A stretch of 38,028 bases of DNA from Pseudarthrobacter sp. C4D7 (GTDB lineage: Bacteria; Actinomycetota; Actinomycetes; Actinomycetales; Micrococcaceae), in NCBI RefSeq assembly GCF_013359725.1, contig NZ_JABFMW010000036.1, positions 1 through 38,028 on the forward strand, given 5' to 3'. The position numbers and the translations under genes are program-made. Below, piece after piece: positions 21,581 through 30,699 of this stretch (its first letter is position 1; each line of letters begins with the position of its first letter). Below the pieces are notes generated by a model. That model was not told the DNA's origin. It made no database searches and worked only from the letters and a program-made list of their open reading frames with translations.

Positions 21581-24469
21581 CTAGCGCCCCGTGAGGGACC
21601 AGGCGTCTTCGGAGCCGTCGTCGTCATCGCCGTACCCGCCGGGAGCCGAGTCCGAACCGTCGTAGTACTCGACGCTTTGCTTCCGCTGGTCCAGGTCCGC
21701 CGCCACCAGGTCTTCGGCGTAGCCGCCCTGGGCAATGTTGGCATTGGCGTTGTCGCTGAGGGCTGCGGTCTGCGAGTCGGGCGCGGCCGGGGCTTCCTGG
21801 CCCTTCATGGCAGCGAGGACCGCGGCGAGGTCATCCGGCTTGACCAGCACGTCGCGGGCCTTGGAGCCTTCGGAGGGACCCACTACTCCCCTGGACTCGA
21901 GCAGGTCCATGAGGCGGCCGGCCTTGGCGAAGCCGACACGGAGCTTGCGCTGCAGCATGGAGGTGGAGCCAAACTGCGTGGTGACCACCAGCTCGGTGGC
22001 CTGCAGCAGAACCTCGAGGTCGTCCCCGATGTCGTCGTCGATCTGCTTCTTTTCCGCTTCCGGCGCAACGTCGTCACGATAGACGGCCTGCAGCTGGCCC
22101 TTGACGTGCTCCACCACCTTGTGGATCTCCGATTCGGTGACCCAGGCGCCCTGGACACGCATCGCCTTGGAGGCGCCCATGGGCAGGAAGAGCGCGTCAC
22201 CCTGGCCGATGAGCTTCTCGGCGCCGGGCTGGTCGAGGACCACGCGGGAGTCCGTCACGGACGACGTGGCGAAGGCCATGCGCGAGGGCACGTTGGCCTT
22301 GATAAGGCCGGTAACGACGTCCACCGACGGGCGCTGGGTGGCCAAGACCAAATGGATGCCTGCGGCACGGGCCAGCTGGGTGATGCGGACGATCGAGTCT
22401 TCGACGTCGCGGGGGGCCACCATCATGAGGTCGGCGAGTTCGTCCACGATCACCAACAGGTAAGGGTAGGGCCGGATGACGCGCTTGGAGTCCACCGGTG
22501 GCTGGACCTTGCCCGCGCGGACGGCCTTGTTGAAGTCGTCGATGTGCTTGAAGCCGTAGTTGGCGAGGTCGTCGTAGCGGGCGTCCATTTCCCGCACCAC
22601 CCACTGCAGCGCCTCGGCGGCCTTCTTGGGGTTGGTGATGATGGGCGTGATGAGGTGTGGAACGCCCTCATAGGCGGTCAGTTCCACGCGCTTGGGGTCC
22701 ACCATGACCATGCGCACTTCATCCGGGGTGGCACGCATCAGGATGGACGTGATCATCGAGTTCACGAAGGACGACTTACCGGCACCGGTGGCACCGGCCA
22801 CCAGGAGGTGGGGCATCTTGGCGAGGTTGGCCACCACGTAGCCGCCCTCAACGTCCTTGCCCACGCCCATCACCATGGGATGGTCTGTGCGGCGGGCGTT
22901 CTGGCTGCGGAGGACATCGCCCAGTGAGACGGTTTCGCGGTCCGTGTTGGGGATCTCGATGCCGATGGCGGACTTGCCCGGGATGGGGCTGAGGATGCGC
23001 ACGTCGCTGGAGGCAACAGCGTAGGAGATGTTCTTGGACAGGGCGGTGACGCGCTCCACTTTGGTGCCGGGCGAGAGCTCGATCTCGTACCGGGTGACAG
23101 TGGGGCCGCGGCTGAACCCGGTGACCGTGGCGTCCACGTTGAACTGGGTCAGGGTATCCGTAAGGGCAGCGACGACGGCGTCGTTCGCTTCGGTGCGCTC
23201 CTTGGGGATGGATCCGGGGGTCAGGAAGTCCGAGGCCGGGAGGGTATATGTGACGTCACCGGCGAGCGAGAGCTGCTCGGTCCGCTGCGGGATGGGGACC
23301 GGCGGCGGGGCCGGGGCCACAGGGTTGGAGGGTACCGTTGGCGCCGCGGCGGGTTTGCCGGGGGCAGCGGCGCCGGGGATGACCAGTGGAATGGCCTCGG
23401 TGGCGTTTTCCGGAGGTGCCGCCTGCGATCCGGCGCCCAGGCCCTGGGCTGCCTTGATTTTTTCGACGGCGATCTCCGCCTGGGTGGGCCGGCGCACGCC
23501 CGGCGCAGGCCGGGCAGGTTCCTGCTCGTCGTCGTCAATGACGGCGTGCTCAAAGGCTTCGTCACCGACATATCCCTCGAGGCCTGCCCCGGACTCCTGG
23601 TCCTTTCCAAAGAGCTTGCGCTTCTTCTTCCGGGGTGCGGCGGGCGCCGTCCGTTCCAGGTAGCTGCGGTCGTGGACGTCGGGACGTTCCTGGTCCATCA
23701 GGTCGACGCCCATGAGGTGCTCGTACGCTCCCCGGATGCGGCGCGGAATGGCTGTGAACGGGGTGGCCGTGATGATCAGCAGGGATACGAAGGCGAGCAG
23801 GCCATAGAGGGCCACAGGCACGGCGGGATGGATGGCGGCCAACGGCGTGGCGGCCAGGAAGCCGAGCATGCCGCCGGCCTGGCGGAGGCCGTCGAAGCCG
23901 TCGGCAACGGTGGGCTGGCCGCCCAGGATGTGCGCCAGGCCGCAGCCGGCGAATGTCATGATCAGGAAGCCGATGCCCACCCGGTTGTTGCCCCGGCCGT
24001 CAGAGGGCTGCCGGAAAAGCCGGAAGGCGCAGACGAAGAGCATGAGCGGGAGCAGCAGCGAAATCCAGCCGAAGGTGCCGTTCACCACGGCGTAGACGGC
24101 GTCGGGGAACCAGCCGGTCAGCCCCCACCAGGCGAAGGTTGCGATGAAGACGCCCAGCGCCAGGTTGAACAGCGCAGCGCCGTCGCGGCGGTCCTCGGCC
24201 GGAAGGTCGCTGACGTCGTGGCCAATGCGGCGCACTCCCCCGCCCACCAGGTGGCCCATGCCCAGCCAGGCGCCGCCCACCACGCGCAGCAGCCACGGCT
24301 GGTGGTGTTCGACGGCGGGTAGCTGGCGGGTACGTGCGGTGCTGGAAGAGCCGCCGCGTCCTGCCTTGCTGGCGGTGGAGCCGGTTCCGCGGGCTGTGGA
24401 GCTCCCGGATTTGCTGCCGGAGCTGCCCCTGCCGGTACCTTTGGGCGCGGAAGTAGTACGTGTGGCCAT
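21581..24469 (-). CDS. ftsK: DNA translocase FtsK/SpoIIIE
   Basis: A 962-residue septal DNA pump. The N-terminal part (about 90-270) has four membrane segments, followed by a proline/alanine-rich linker. The motor has Walker A GATGAGKSS (about residue 560) and Walker B YLLVIVDELADLM (about 670). The C-terminal gamma winged helix (TTQFGSTSMLQRKLRVGFAKAG) reads polar DNA motifs. The ATG at 24469 is chosen because family similarity starts at MATRTTSAP and TACCGT lies seven bases upstream, suggesting a leaderless mRNA; an in-frame ATG at 24535 would add 22 residues. A strong hairpin separates it from RNase J. Confidence 0.93.
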   Translation of the reverse strand: MATRTTSAPKGTGRGSSGSKSGSSTARGTGSTASKAGRGGSSSTARTRQLPAVEHHQPWLLRVVGGAWLGMGHLVGGGVRRIGHDVSDLPAEDRRDGAALFNLALGVFIATFAWWGLTGWFPDAVYAVVNGTFGWISLLLPLMLFVCAFRLFRQPSDGRGNNRVGIGFLIMTFAGCGLAHILGGQPTVADGFDGLRQAGGMLGFLAATPLAAIHPAVPVALYGLLAFVSLLIITATPFTAIPRRIRGAYEHLMGVDLMDQERPDVHDRSYLERTAPAAPRKKKRKLFGKDQESGAGLEGYVGDEAFEHAVIDDDEQEPARPAPGVRRPTQAEIAVEKIKAAQGLGAGSQAAPPENATEAIPLVIPGAAAPGKPAAAPTVPSNPVAPAPPPVPIPQRTEQLSLAGDVTYTLPASDFLTPGSIPKERTEANDAVVAALTDTLTQFNVDATVTGFSRGPTVTRYEIELSPGTKVERVTALSKNISYAVASSDVRILSPIPGKSAIGIEIPNTDRETVSLGDVLRSQNARRTDHPMVMGVGKDVEGGYVVANLAKMPHLLVAGATGAGKSSFVNSMITSILMRATPDEVRMVMVDPKRVELTAYEGVPHLITPIITNPKKAAEALQWVVREMDARYDDLANYGFKHIDDFNKAVRAGKVQPPVDSKRVIRPYPYLLVIVDELADLMMVAPRDVEDSIVRITQLARAAGIHLVLATQRPSVDVVTGLIKANVPSRMAFATSSVTDSRVVLDQPGAEKLIGQGDALFLPMGASKAMRVQGAWVTESEIHKVVEHVKGQLQAVYRDDVAPEAEKKQIDDDIGDDLEVLLQATELVVTTQFGSTSMLQRKLRVGFAKAGRLMDLLESRGVVGPSEGSKARDVLVKPDDLAAVLAAMKGQEAPAAPDSQTAALSDNANANIAQGGYAEDLVAADLDQRKQSVEYYDGSDSAPGGYGDDDDGSEDAWSLTGR

Positions 24470-24549
24470 AGTAGCCACGGTACCGGAAGCATGCTGTGAT
24501 TCCGGGGATATCGGGGCCGGGGCTGCCCCCGGCATTCCCCCTTAAATGC

Positions 24550-24592
24550 CTCCGGCCCGTGCTCCTGCCTGCGGCGGGAGGACGGGCCGGAG
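24550..24592. terminator. Hairpin terminator between rnj and ftsK
   Basis: CTCCGGCCCGTGCTCCTGCC (24550-24569) pairs with 24573-24592 across a 3-nt loop; 18 of 20 positions are Watson-Crick and one more is a wobble. It lies 17 bp after the RNase J stop codon. No long T run follows, as is common in high-GC actinobacteria. Confidence 0.65.
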
Positions 24593-24608
24593 CCGGGGGC
24601 GGGGACCG

Positions 24609-26300
24609 TCAGGCCTCGAGCACCACAGGGATGATCATCGGCTTGCGGCGCAGCTTCCGGTTGACCCAGGTGCCCACGACGCGGCGGACCACCTGCTGGA
24701 GCTGGTGGCTGGTGTGGTCGGCGTGGTTCTGGACTGCTTCTTCCAGTGCCGCGTTGATCTTGGGGATGATGTCGTCGAAGACAGAATCGTCCTCTGCGAC
24801 GCCGCGGGCGTGGATCTCGGGCCCGGAGACCACCTTGCCGGTGGCGCGGTGGATGACCGTGATGATCGAGATAAAGCCCTCGTCGCCCAGGATCCGGCGG
24901 TCCTTGAGGTCCGCGTCGGTGATTTCTCCCACGCTGGAGCCGTCCACGTAGACGAAGCCCACCTCTACCTGGCCCACGATGTCTGCCTGGTGGTCGCGGA
25001 GGTCGATGACCGTGCCGTTGTCCGCGAGGATGACGCTGGCATCCGGCACCCCGGATTCGATGGCGATCTTGCCGTTGGCGATCAGGTGGCGGGTCTCACC
25101 GTGCACGGGCATGGCATTGAGCGGCTCAAGGATGTTGTAGCAGTAGAGCAGTTCGCCGGCCGCCGCGTGGCCCGAGACGTGGACCTTGGCGTTGCCCTTG
25201 TGGATCACGTCGGCACCGAGCTTGAGGAGGCCGTTGATGATCCGGAACACCGCGTTTTCGTTGCCCGGGATAAGGCTGGAGGCCAGGATGACGGTGTCGC
25301 CGTCACCCACCACCACCCGGTGGTCGCCGTTTGCCATGCGGGACAGGGCCGCCATGGGCTCGCCCTGGGAGCCGGTGGACATGAGGACCACCCGGTTGTC
25401 CGGCAGGTTGTCGATGTTCTTGATGTCGACGATCAGCCCGGCGGGGACGTCCAGGTAACCGAGCTTTTCGGCAATGGCCATGTTGCGGACCATGGAGCGG
25501 CCCACGAAGGCCACCTTGCGGTTGTGCTTGGCGGCGGCGTCGAGGACCTGCTGCACACGGTGCACATGCGAGGAGAAGGACGCCACAATGATGCGTTTGG
25601 TGGCCTGGCCGAAGAGCCGCTCCAGGGTGGGGCCGATCTCTTTCTCGGCCGTGGTGAACCCGGGGACGTCGGCGTTGGTGGAGTCGGACATGAAGAGGTC
25701 CACGCCTTCCTCGCCAAGCTTGGCGAAGTGGCGCAGGTCGGTGATGCGTCCGTCCAGCGGCAGCTGGTCCATCTTGAAGTCACCGGTGTGCAGGACAGTG
25801 CCGCCGGCGGTGCGGATAAACACGGCAAGTGCATCCGGGATGGAGTGGTTGACGGCCACGAACTCGCATTCGAACGGCCCGAACTTCTCTACCTGGCCTT
25901 CTTCGACAGTCAGCGTGTAGGGCCGGATGCGGTGTTCCTGCAGCTTCGCCTCGATCAGGGCAAGCGTCAGCTGCGAACCGACCAGGGGGATGTCATTGCG
26001 CAGGCGCAGCAGGTAGGGGACGGCGCCGATGTGGTCCTCGTGGCCGTGCGTGAGAACCACCGCCACGACGTCGTCCAGCCGGTCCTCGATGTACGAGAAG
26101 TCCGGCAGGATCAGGTCAACGCCGGGCTGGGTTTCCTCGGGGAAGAGGACGCCGCAGTCCACGATCAGCAGTTTGCCGTCGATCTCGAAGACGGCCATGT
26201 TCCGGCCGATCTCCCCCAGCCCGCCGAGCGGAACGATCCGCAAGGTGCCCTGGGGCAGGCGCGGAGGGGTGACGAGGCCGGTAAGGGCAGTTTGGGTCAT
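24609..26300 (-). CDS. rnj: Ribonuclease J
   Basis: A 563-residue metallo-beta-lactamase/beta-CASP ribonuclease with 5'-3' exo- and endonuclease activity in mRNA decay and rRNA maturation. The zinc motif HGHEDH is at 85-90, preceded by LGGLGEIGRNM. The SDSTNAD segment and the C-terminal SGHAAAGEL and MPVHGETRHL motifs are present. The ATG at 26300 (MTQTALTG) is chosen because similarity begins there; the longer open frame overlaps the end of dapA. It follows dapA after 40 bp, a pairing common in actinobacteria. Confidence 0.95.
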   Translation of the reverse strand: MTQTALTGLVTPPRLPQGTLRIVPLGGLGEIGRNMAVFEIDGKLLIVDCGVLFPEETQPGVDLILPDFSYIEDRLDDVVAVVLTHGHEDHIGAVPYLLRLRNDIPLVGSQLTLALIEAKLQEHRIRPYTLTVEEGQVEKFGPFECEFVAVNHSIPDALAVFIRTAGGTVLHTGDFKMDQLPLDGRITDLRHFAKLGEEGVDLFMSDSTNADVPGFTTAEKEIGPTLERLFGQATKRIIVASFSSHVHRVQQVLDAAAKHNRKVAFVGRSMVRNMAIAEKLGYLDVPAGLIVDIKNIDNLPDNRVVLMSTGSQGEPMAALSRMANGDHRVVVGDGDTVILASSLIPGNENAVFRIINGLLKLGADVIHKGNAKVHVSGHAAAGELLYCYNILEPLNAMPVHGETRHLIANGKIAIESGVPDASVILADNGTVIDLRDHQADIVGQVEVGFVYVDGSSVGEITDADLKDRRILGDEGFISIITVIHRATGKVVSGPEIHARGVAEDDSVFDDIIPKINAALEEAVQNHADHTSHQLQQVVRRVVGTWVNRKLRRKPMIIPVVLEA

Positions 26301-26340
26301 AGTGCACTTCTTTCCAGGCGGAAGGGTGCCGGTCTTAGCC

Positions 26341-27249
26341 TCAGGAGAAGACCAGCCCCGCTTCCGCCAAATCCCCGCGGATGGTTTCGATCTCGGTTTC
26401 GTCCGGCTCCACGAGGGGCAAACGGACAATCGAGTTGGGCAGGACTCCCTGCCATTTAAGAATCTGTTTGGCCGCCACGGCTCCCTGGACACGGGTCATG
26501 GTGGCGCGGACCACGGGCTGCAGCTCGAAGTTGATCTTGCGGGCAGTCCCGAGGTCGTTGGCGTTGACGGCGTCGATGAGCTCACGGAAGCGGCGGGTGG
26601 CGACGTGGGTGGTGACTCCCACCAGTCCGACGGCGCCCAGCGCCATCCAGGGAAGGGTCAGTCCGTCGTCCCCCGAGTAGAACAGGAGGTCGGTTTCCGC
26701 CATGACGCGGCTGGCAGCCATGAAGTCCGCCTTTGCGTCCTTGACGGCGACGATGTTGGGGTGCTGCGCCAGCCGGATCATGGTCTCCGGTTCGATCGGG
26801 ATCGAGGACCGGCCGGGGATGTCGTACAGCATCACGGGGACGTCGACGGCGGAGGCGATGGTCTCGAAGTGGGCGCGGACACCGGCCTGGCTGGGCTTGT
26901 TGTAGTAAGGGGTTACCAGGAGGAGGCCGTCAACGCCGAGGGCGGCAGCCTGCTGGGAAAGGTGAACCGAGTGCGCGGTGTCATTGGTGCCGGTCCCGGC
27001 GATGATGGCCGCACGGCCACCAACTGCGTCCTTCACGGCACGGAACATGCCGAGATTTTCTTCGTCCGTCAGCGTTGACGTTTCGCCGGTGGTGCCGGTG
27101 ACCACCAGGCCGTCGCAGCCATCGTCCACCAGCTTGCTGGCCAGTGCTGCTGCCTGGTCGTAGTCCACGGCGCCGTCCTCGGTGAACGGCGTGACCATTG
27201 CGGTCAGGAGGGTACCGAGGGCAGGGATGTGCGCGGAAGAGTCAGCCAT
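26341..27249 (-). CDS. dapA: 4-hydroxy-tetrahydrodipicolinate synthase DapA
   Basis: A 302-residue class-I aldolase condensing pyruvate with aspartate semialdehyde, the first step committed to lysine/DAP. The Schiff-base lysine is K170 (VAVKDAK), with Y142 (LYDIPGR) and the TGTTGETSTL loop (51-60). The ATG at 27249 has no ribosome binding site; TAACGT (27262-27257) ends seven bases upstream, so the mRNA is probably leaderless. It heads the dapA-rnj pair. Confidence 0.95.
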   Translation of the reverse strand: MADSSAHIPALGTLLTAMVTPFTEDGAVDYDQAAALASKLVDDGCDGLVVTGTTGETSTLTDEENLGMFRAVKDAVGGRAAIIAGTGTNDTAHSVHLSQQAAALGVDGLLLVTPYYNKPSQAGVRAHFETIASAVDVPVMLYDIPGRSSIPIEPETMIRLAQHPNIVAVKDAKADFMAASRVMAETDLLFYSGDDGLTLPWMALGAVGLVGVTTHVATRRFRELIDAVNANDLGTARKINFELQPVVRATMTRVQGAVAAKQILKWQGVLPNSIVRLPLVEPDETEIETIRGDLAEAGLVFS

Positions 27250-27307
27250 GGAAAAAACGTTACCCTGTCCCCGGCTGGTTAGGACAATGCCACGGACGTG
27301 ACGAGCG

Positions 27308-27787
27308 TCAAATACGGTGGCGGCCGGGCCGTGGTGCTTCCGCCCCGGCGTGGCAATAGCGGCCGACGGCGGACTGCCGGAGGCTCTCTGCCCAGGATGC
27401 CAGCCGCTGCGCCGCGCGGACGTAGTGGAACAATTCCGTGGGCGTCAGGGCATCAAGGTCCGTTTCGGCAAGCCTGCGCGCCAGCTCCGCCCCCTCCGGC
27501 TGGGCGGCCAGGCTGATGCCTTCCTGCGCCCACGCTACATCCTCGGCCGGCCGGCCGGAGACAAGTTGGCGGAACAGGTAGTCCACCACTCCGGGACTCA
27601 TTGCCCGCAGCGGCCCACTCCCGGCGTCAGGCCCGCCAGGCGGGAACCCGGCCTGGAAACTCCCGGAGCGCGGATGTCCCGGCCGGGACCCTGATGATGG
27701 TGCGGGTCCGGCCTGCGCCGGCTCCTGAACTCCGGCTGCCGGGGTACCTTTCGTGGGTGCGGGGCGCCCCGATGACGTGTTCTCCAT
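27308..27787 (-). CDS. Short DUF222-like protein with SOS box
   Basis: A 159-residue protein. Residues 1-60 are rich in proline, glycine and serine. Residues about 66-145 (GVVDYLFRQLVSGRPAED, DLDALTPTELFHYVRAAQRLASWAESLRQ) resemble the N-terminal helices of DUF222 (13E12-type) proteins. The usual rest of DUF222 and the HNH domain are absent, so it is either a truncated member or a compact relative. A near-consensus SOS box lies 13 bp upstream of the ATG (27787), and no ribosome binding site is evident. Some mycobacterial 13E12 genes are LexA-regulated, which fits. It has no operon partner. Family assignment is tentative. Confidence 0.6.
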   Translation of the reverse strand: MENTSSGRPAPTKGTPAAGVQEPAQAGPAPSSGSRPGHPRSGSFQAGFPPGGPDAGSGPLRAMSPGVVDYLFRQLVSGRPAEDVAWAQEGISLAAQPEGAELARRLAETDLDALTPTELFHYVRAAQRLASWAESLRQSAVGRYCHAGAEAPRPGRHRI

Positions 27788-27800
27788 GCAGCCATGCTAT

Positions 27801-27816
27801 TCGAACATATATTCGA
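27801..27816. promoter_or_regulatory. SOS box upstream of the DUF222-like gene
   Basis: TCGAACATATATTCGA differs at one base from TCGAAC-N4-GTTCGA. It is 13 bp upstream of the minus-strand DUF222-like start codon and 124 bp upstream of the plus-strand membrane protein gene. Confidence 0.8.
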
Positions 27817-27940
27817 ACACAAGGGTGCAGCCAGTCCCTGCCCGGAGAGAGTGGACGCGGGCACGGACGCCACCGTCCCCGGCCGGCGGGCGCCCCGCCG
27901 TGACAAGCCGCCCCCGAGGCGCATGTGAGACGATCTGGAC

Positions 27941-29176
27941 ATGACGTCCCGAACGCCGGCCACCCGGTCCCGCACGCCCTCCGGCAAGGAACTACCGGGA
28001 CGGCTCCGGGGCATCGATGCGGCCCGTGGCCTGGCGTTGCTGGGCATGATGGCCACCCACCTGCTGCCGACCTTCGAATCGGATGCAAACCTTACGCCCA
28101 CCTGGATTGGACTCACGTTCTCGGGACGCGCCGCAGCCCTCTTCGCCGTGCTGGCCGGCGTTGGACTGGCACTGTCCACGGGGAAGGACAGGCCGCTGGC
28201 AGGCTCCGGACTCTCTGCTGCCCGGCGCGGCGTGGCGCTGCGCGCCCTGGTGATTGCCGCCGTCGGGCTGACCCTGGGCCTCCTGGAAGTGAACGTGGCC
28301 GTCATCCTGGTCCACTACGCCGTGCTGTTCCTGTGCATCCTTCCTTTCCTGGGACTGGGCGTGAAGCCGCTGTGCGCCTGGGCCGGCGGCTGGATCCTCG
28401 CCTCCCCCGTCCTGGCATACCTCCTCCGGCCCTGGCTCCTTGCCGCCGAGCCGCCCCTGAAGCTCGGCCACAATCCCGGCTGGGAAGACCTGGCAACCCC
28501 CGGACAGCTGCTGGCAGATATCTTCTTAACCGGCTACTACCCGGTGTTCCAGTGGCTGTCGTACCTGCTGGTGGGGCTGGTGATCGGCCGCCTGGCCCTC
28601 ACGAAGGCGCTGGTTCCCGCGGTCCTGCTGGTGGGTGGAACCGTGGTGGCCGTGGCAGCCAAGACACTTGGGACGGCAGCCATGGAGGACTGGGGCGGCC
28701 GGGCAGCACTGGAACTGCTGCTTAATTCACCGGGCTACCCGTTGGGCAGCGTGCTGCAGGTAAACCTGACCGGACTTCCCCAGGAAGGTTCCTGGTGGTG
28801 GCTGGCGTCCGCCGCGCCGCATTCCGGAACTCCGCTCGACCTGCTGCACACCTCTGCCGTGGCGGCAGCCGTCATAGGCGCCTGCCTGCTCCTGGAGCGC
28901 CTCGCCCGGTGGGTGGACCTGGACCTGCTGCTGCCGCTGCGGGGACCCGGGGCCATGACGCTGACGTTGTACACCGTCCACGTCTGGGTGGTCTCCACCT
29001 TCTACCTGAAACCCCTGCCCGCCGGTTGGACCGAGGACGGCATGTATTTTGCCCAGGCGGCCACTGCCATTGCCGTCGGGATTGTCTTTGCGCGGCTGTC
29101 CTGGCGCGGTCCGCTGGAGTGGGCCGGCCATGCGGCGAGCATGGTGGGCCGCGGCGGAGCCAAGGCCCTGTCCTGA
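27941..29176 (+). CDS. DUF1624/DUF418 heparan-alpha-glucosaminide acetyltransferase-like membrane protein
   Basis: A 411-residue polytopic membrane protein with about ten hydrophobic segments. The N-terminal RLRGIDAARGLALLGMMATHLLP and FSGRAAALFAVLAGVGLAL are hallmarks of the DUF1624 (HGSNAT catalytic-like) fold. The C-terminal third, with GPGAMTLTLYTVHVW, resembles DUF418. Members are thought to be transmembrane acyltransferases, but the substrate is unknown. The ATG at 27941 lacks a clear ribosome binding site. It stands alone, ending at a strong terminator. Confidence 0.82.
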   Translation: MTSRTPATRSRTPSGKELPGRLRGIDAARGLALLGMMATHLLPTFESDANLTPTWIGLTFSGRAAALFAVLAGVGLALSTGKDRPLAGSGLSAARRGVALRALVIAAVGLTLGLLEVNVAVILVHYAVLFLCILPFLGLGVKPLCAWAGGWILASPVLAYLLRPWLLAAEPPLKLGHNPGWEDLATPGQLLADIFLTGYYPVFQWLSYLLVGLVIGRLALTKALVPAVLLVGGTVVAVAAKTLGTAAMEDWGGRAALELLLNSPGYPLGSVLQVNLTGLPQEGSWWWLASAAPHSGTPLDLLHTSAVAAAVIGACLLLERLARWVDLDLLLPLRGPGAMTLTLYTVHVWVVSTFYLKPLPAGWTEDGMYFAQAATAIAVGIVFARLSWRGPLEWAGHAASMVGRGGAKALS

Positions 29177-29246
29177 CCCTCGGGCCGCAGGTGCGCCCGG
29201 CGGCCCCGGACCTCCGCAGCGACCGCCATTGGCCCGGAATGCACAA

Positions 29247-29284
29247 GAACCCGCGGCTCCACCGGACGGTGGGGCCGCGGGTTC
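29247..29284. terminator. Bidirectional rho-independent-type terminator
   Basis: GAACCCGCGGCTCCACC (29247-29263) pairs with GGTGGGGCCGCGGGTTC (29268-29284) across a 4-nt loop, 17 bp with one wobble. It lies between the convergent DUF1624/DUF418 and TM2 genes. Confidence 0.8.
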
Positions 29285-29314
29285 CGCTCTGGAACGAATG
29301 CCGGCTCGGGCCTG

Positions 29315-30289
29315 CTACTGCTGGGTCAGGGTGAAGGTAGCGGTCTTGTCGCCGTAGTCATCGTTGACCACAACCTGGACGGGGCCCTTCTTCACGTCGA
29401 ACGCAAGGATGCCCTCGCGGGCGTCGCCGGCGCCGACCTCATCGGTGGGCAAGGCCCCCATTCCATCGTCAAGGTAGACCAGTTCGCCCTCCTTGCCCTC
29501 GGCGTCAAAGACCTGGAAATTCGATGGGCTGGAGAAGCTGCTTCCGGTGAGAGTTTCCCAGGACACCTTGACTGCCAGGAACCCGCCGTTCTTCGGCTGG
29601 AGGTAGGTCATGCCGGGAATTTCGGTGGTGTAGATGGAATCGAGGACGCTGATCCTGACGGTGTTGCCCTCGGACACGGTGGCTACGAAGGAGTTTGCTC
29701 CGCCGTCGGATCCGCTGCCGGGCGTGGATCCGCCGGACGGGGCCGGCGCGGCCTGGGTGACAGACGGCAGTTCGGGTGCCACCGGGTCCTGGCGGTTCGC
29801 GAGGGCGGCGCCGAGCATGGCCATGGACGTGATGGCCAGCAGGATTCCGGTGATGATGCTGGCCAGCCAGACGACGCCGGTGATGATCCAGGCCTTCTTC
29901 CTGTTCTCCGGGTAGCCCTCCAGCGGGCGGCCTTCCCGGTCCCGGGTGTTGCCCATCAGGGTCATGACCAGGTCCACGATGGACCAGATGCCCAGGCCGC
30001 CGGCCGTCAACAGCTTGGCGATGGCGGAGCCGGTCTTGCCCAGGTAGAAGCGGTCTGCACCGAACGTGCCCAGCAGCAGCGACAGGATCCAGGTGGTCAT
30101 GAATGACTTCCCGGGCCCGCCGTCGTATGGACCGCTGCCGTAGGGAGTTGGCTGGTATTCCCCCTGGGGAGCCGCGGGATACTGCTGCCCTTCAAACGCA
30201 GGCGGGGCTCCGAAAGCCGACGGCGCCGGCGGGATGGGTGGGGTAGCCGGCCCGCTGTGGGGCGCGTGGGGGAAATGCGGTTGGCTCAT
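29315..30289 (-). CDS. TM2-domain protein with DUF4352-like C-terminus
   Basis: A 324-residue protein. Residues 1-60 are proline-rich and cytoplasmic-like. The TM2 domain (about 62-115) has LLGTFGADRFYLGKTG and GIWSIVDLVMTLMGNTRD. A third membrane segment follows at about 130-157. A serine/glycine linker leads to a C-terminal beta-rich domain (about 200-324: VTQAAPAPSG, then FVATVSEGNTVRISVLDS) of the DUF4352 type, probably outside the membrane. The ATG at 30289 has AAGG seven bases upstream. It overlaps the stop of a cysteine-rich ORF as ATGA. Function unknown. Confidence 0.85.
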   Translation of the reverse strand: MSQPHFPHAPHSGPATPPIPPAPSAFGAPPAFEGQQYPAAPQGEYQPTPYGSGPYDGGPGKSFMTTWILSLLLGTFGADRFYLGKTGSAIAKLLTAGGLGIWSIVDLVMTLMGNTRDREGRPLEGYPENRKKAWIITGVVWLASIITGILLAITSMAMLGAALANRQDPVAPELPSVTQAAPAPSGGSTPGSGSDGGANSFVATVSEGNTVRISVLDSIYTTEIPGMTYLQPKNGGFLAVKVSWETLTGSSFSSPSNFQVFDAEGKEGELVYLDDGMGALPTDEVGAGDAREGILAFDVKKGPVQVVVNDDYGDKTATFTLTQQ

Positions 30290-30531
30290 TGATGGTCCTT
30301 CTCCGGGAGGGCGGGTGCGTGAGTGCAGGTACAGGGGTGCGTGGTGTCGTTGCATGACAGCGCAGGGCAGCTGCGCGGGCAGGATGGGCATGGCGCGTCC
30401 AGCGTCGGGCAGCCCCGGGCGTGCGGGCACGCCGATAAGGACCACTTGTTGTGCGTGGGGATGGGGTGCGGCTGGCTGGGGCCCGGGGTGCTGCCGGTGC
30501 GTGCCCATGCCATGGACAGCGCAGTCCTCAT
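30286..30531 (-). CDS. Possible small cysteine-rich protein
   Basis: An 81-residue ORF beginning MRTALSMAWART. Its C-terminal half contains eight cysteines in about 35 residues (ACPHARGCP, PCPSCP, SCPALSC, CTCTH), which could bind metal. The ATG at 30531 has GGGGGA upstream, and its TGA overlaps the ATG of the TM2 gene as ATGA, the pattern of a coupled gene pair. Third positions are GC-rich. No family is recognised and a chance ORF in GC-rich DNA is possible. Confidence 0.3.
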   Translation of the reverse strand: MRTALSMAWARTGSTPGPSQPHPIPTHNKWSLSACPHARGCPTLDAPCPSCPRSCPALSCNDTTHPCTCTHAPALPEKDHQ

Positions 30532-30699
30532 GCTTTCCCCCAAAGCTCAAGAGTCTTTACTCAGTAAACGTACCGCGCAGTGCAGGAATCGGCGATGGGC
30601 AGAAATGCCCATCACCGTTTGGCGTGGAGGTACCCGCAGCGTGCCGGGGCAGGCAAAATCGGGCGAGGGGAAGTCGGGCCAGGGACGTACCCGGGAGGA
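30532..30699. other. Intergenic region upstream of the cysteine-rich ORF
   Basis: It holds a 7-bp hairpin, GATGGGC-N6-GCCCATC (30594-30613), without a T run, about 90 bp beyond the stop of the membrane protein gene at 30700 (minus strand). Nothing else is recognisable. Confidence 0.35.

Noticed and set aside
27598..28305. A 235-codon minus-strand frame across the SOS box and the start of the DUF1624/DUF418 gene
   Set aside because: It lies antisense to clear membrane-protein coding sequence and is arginine-rich low complexity.
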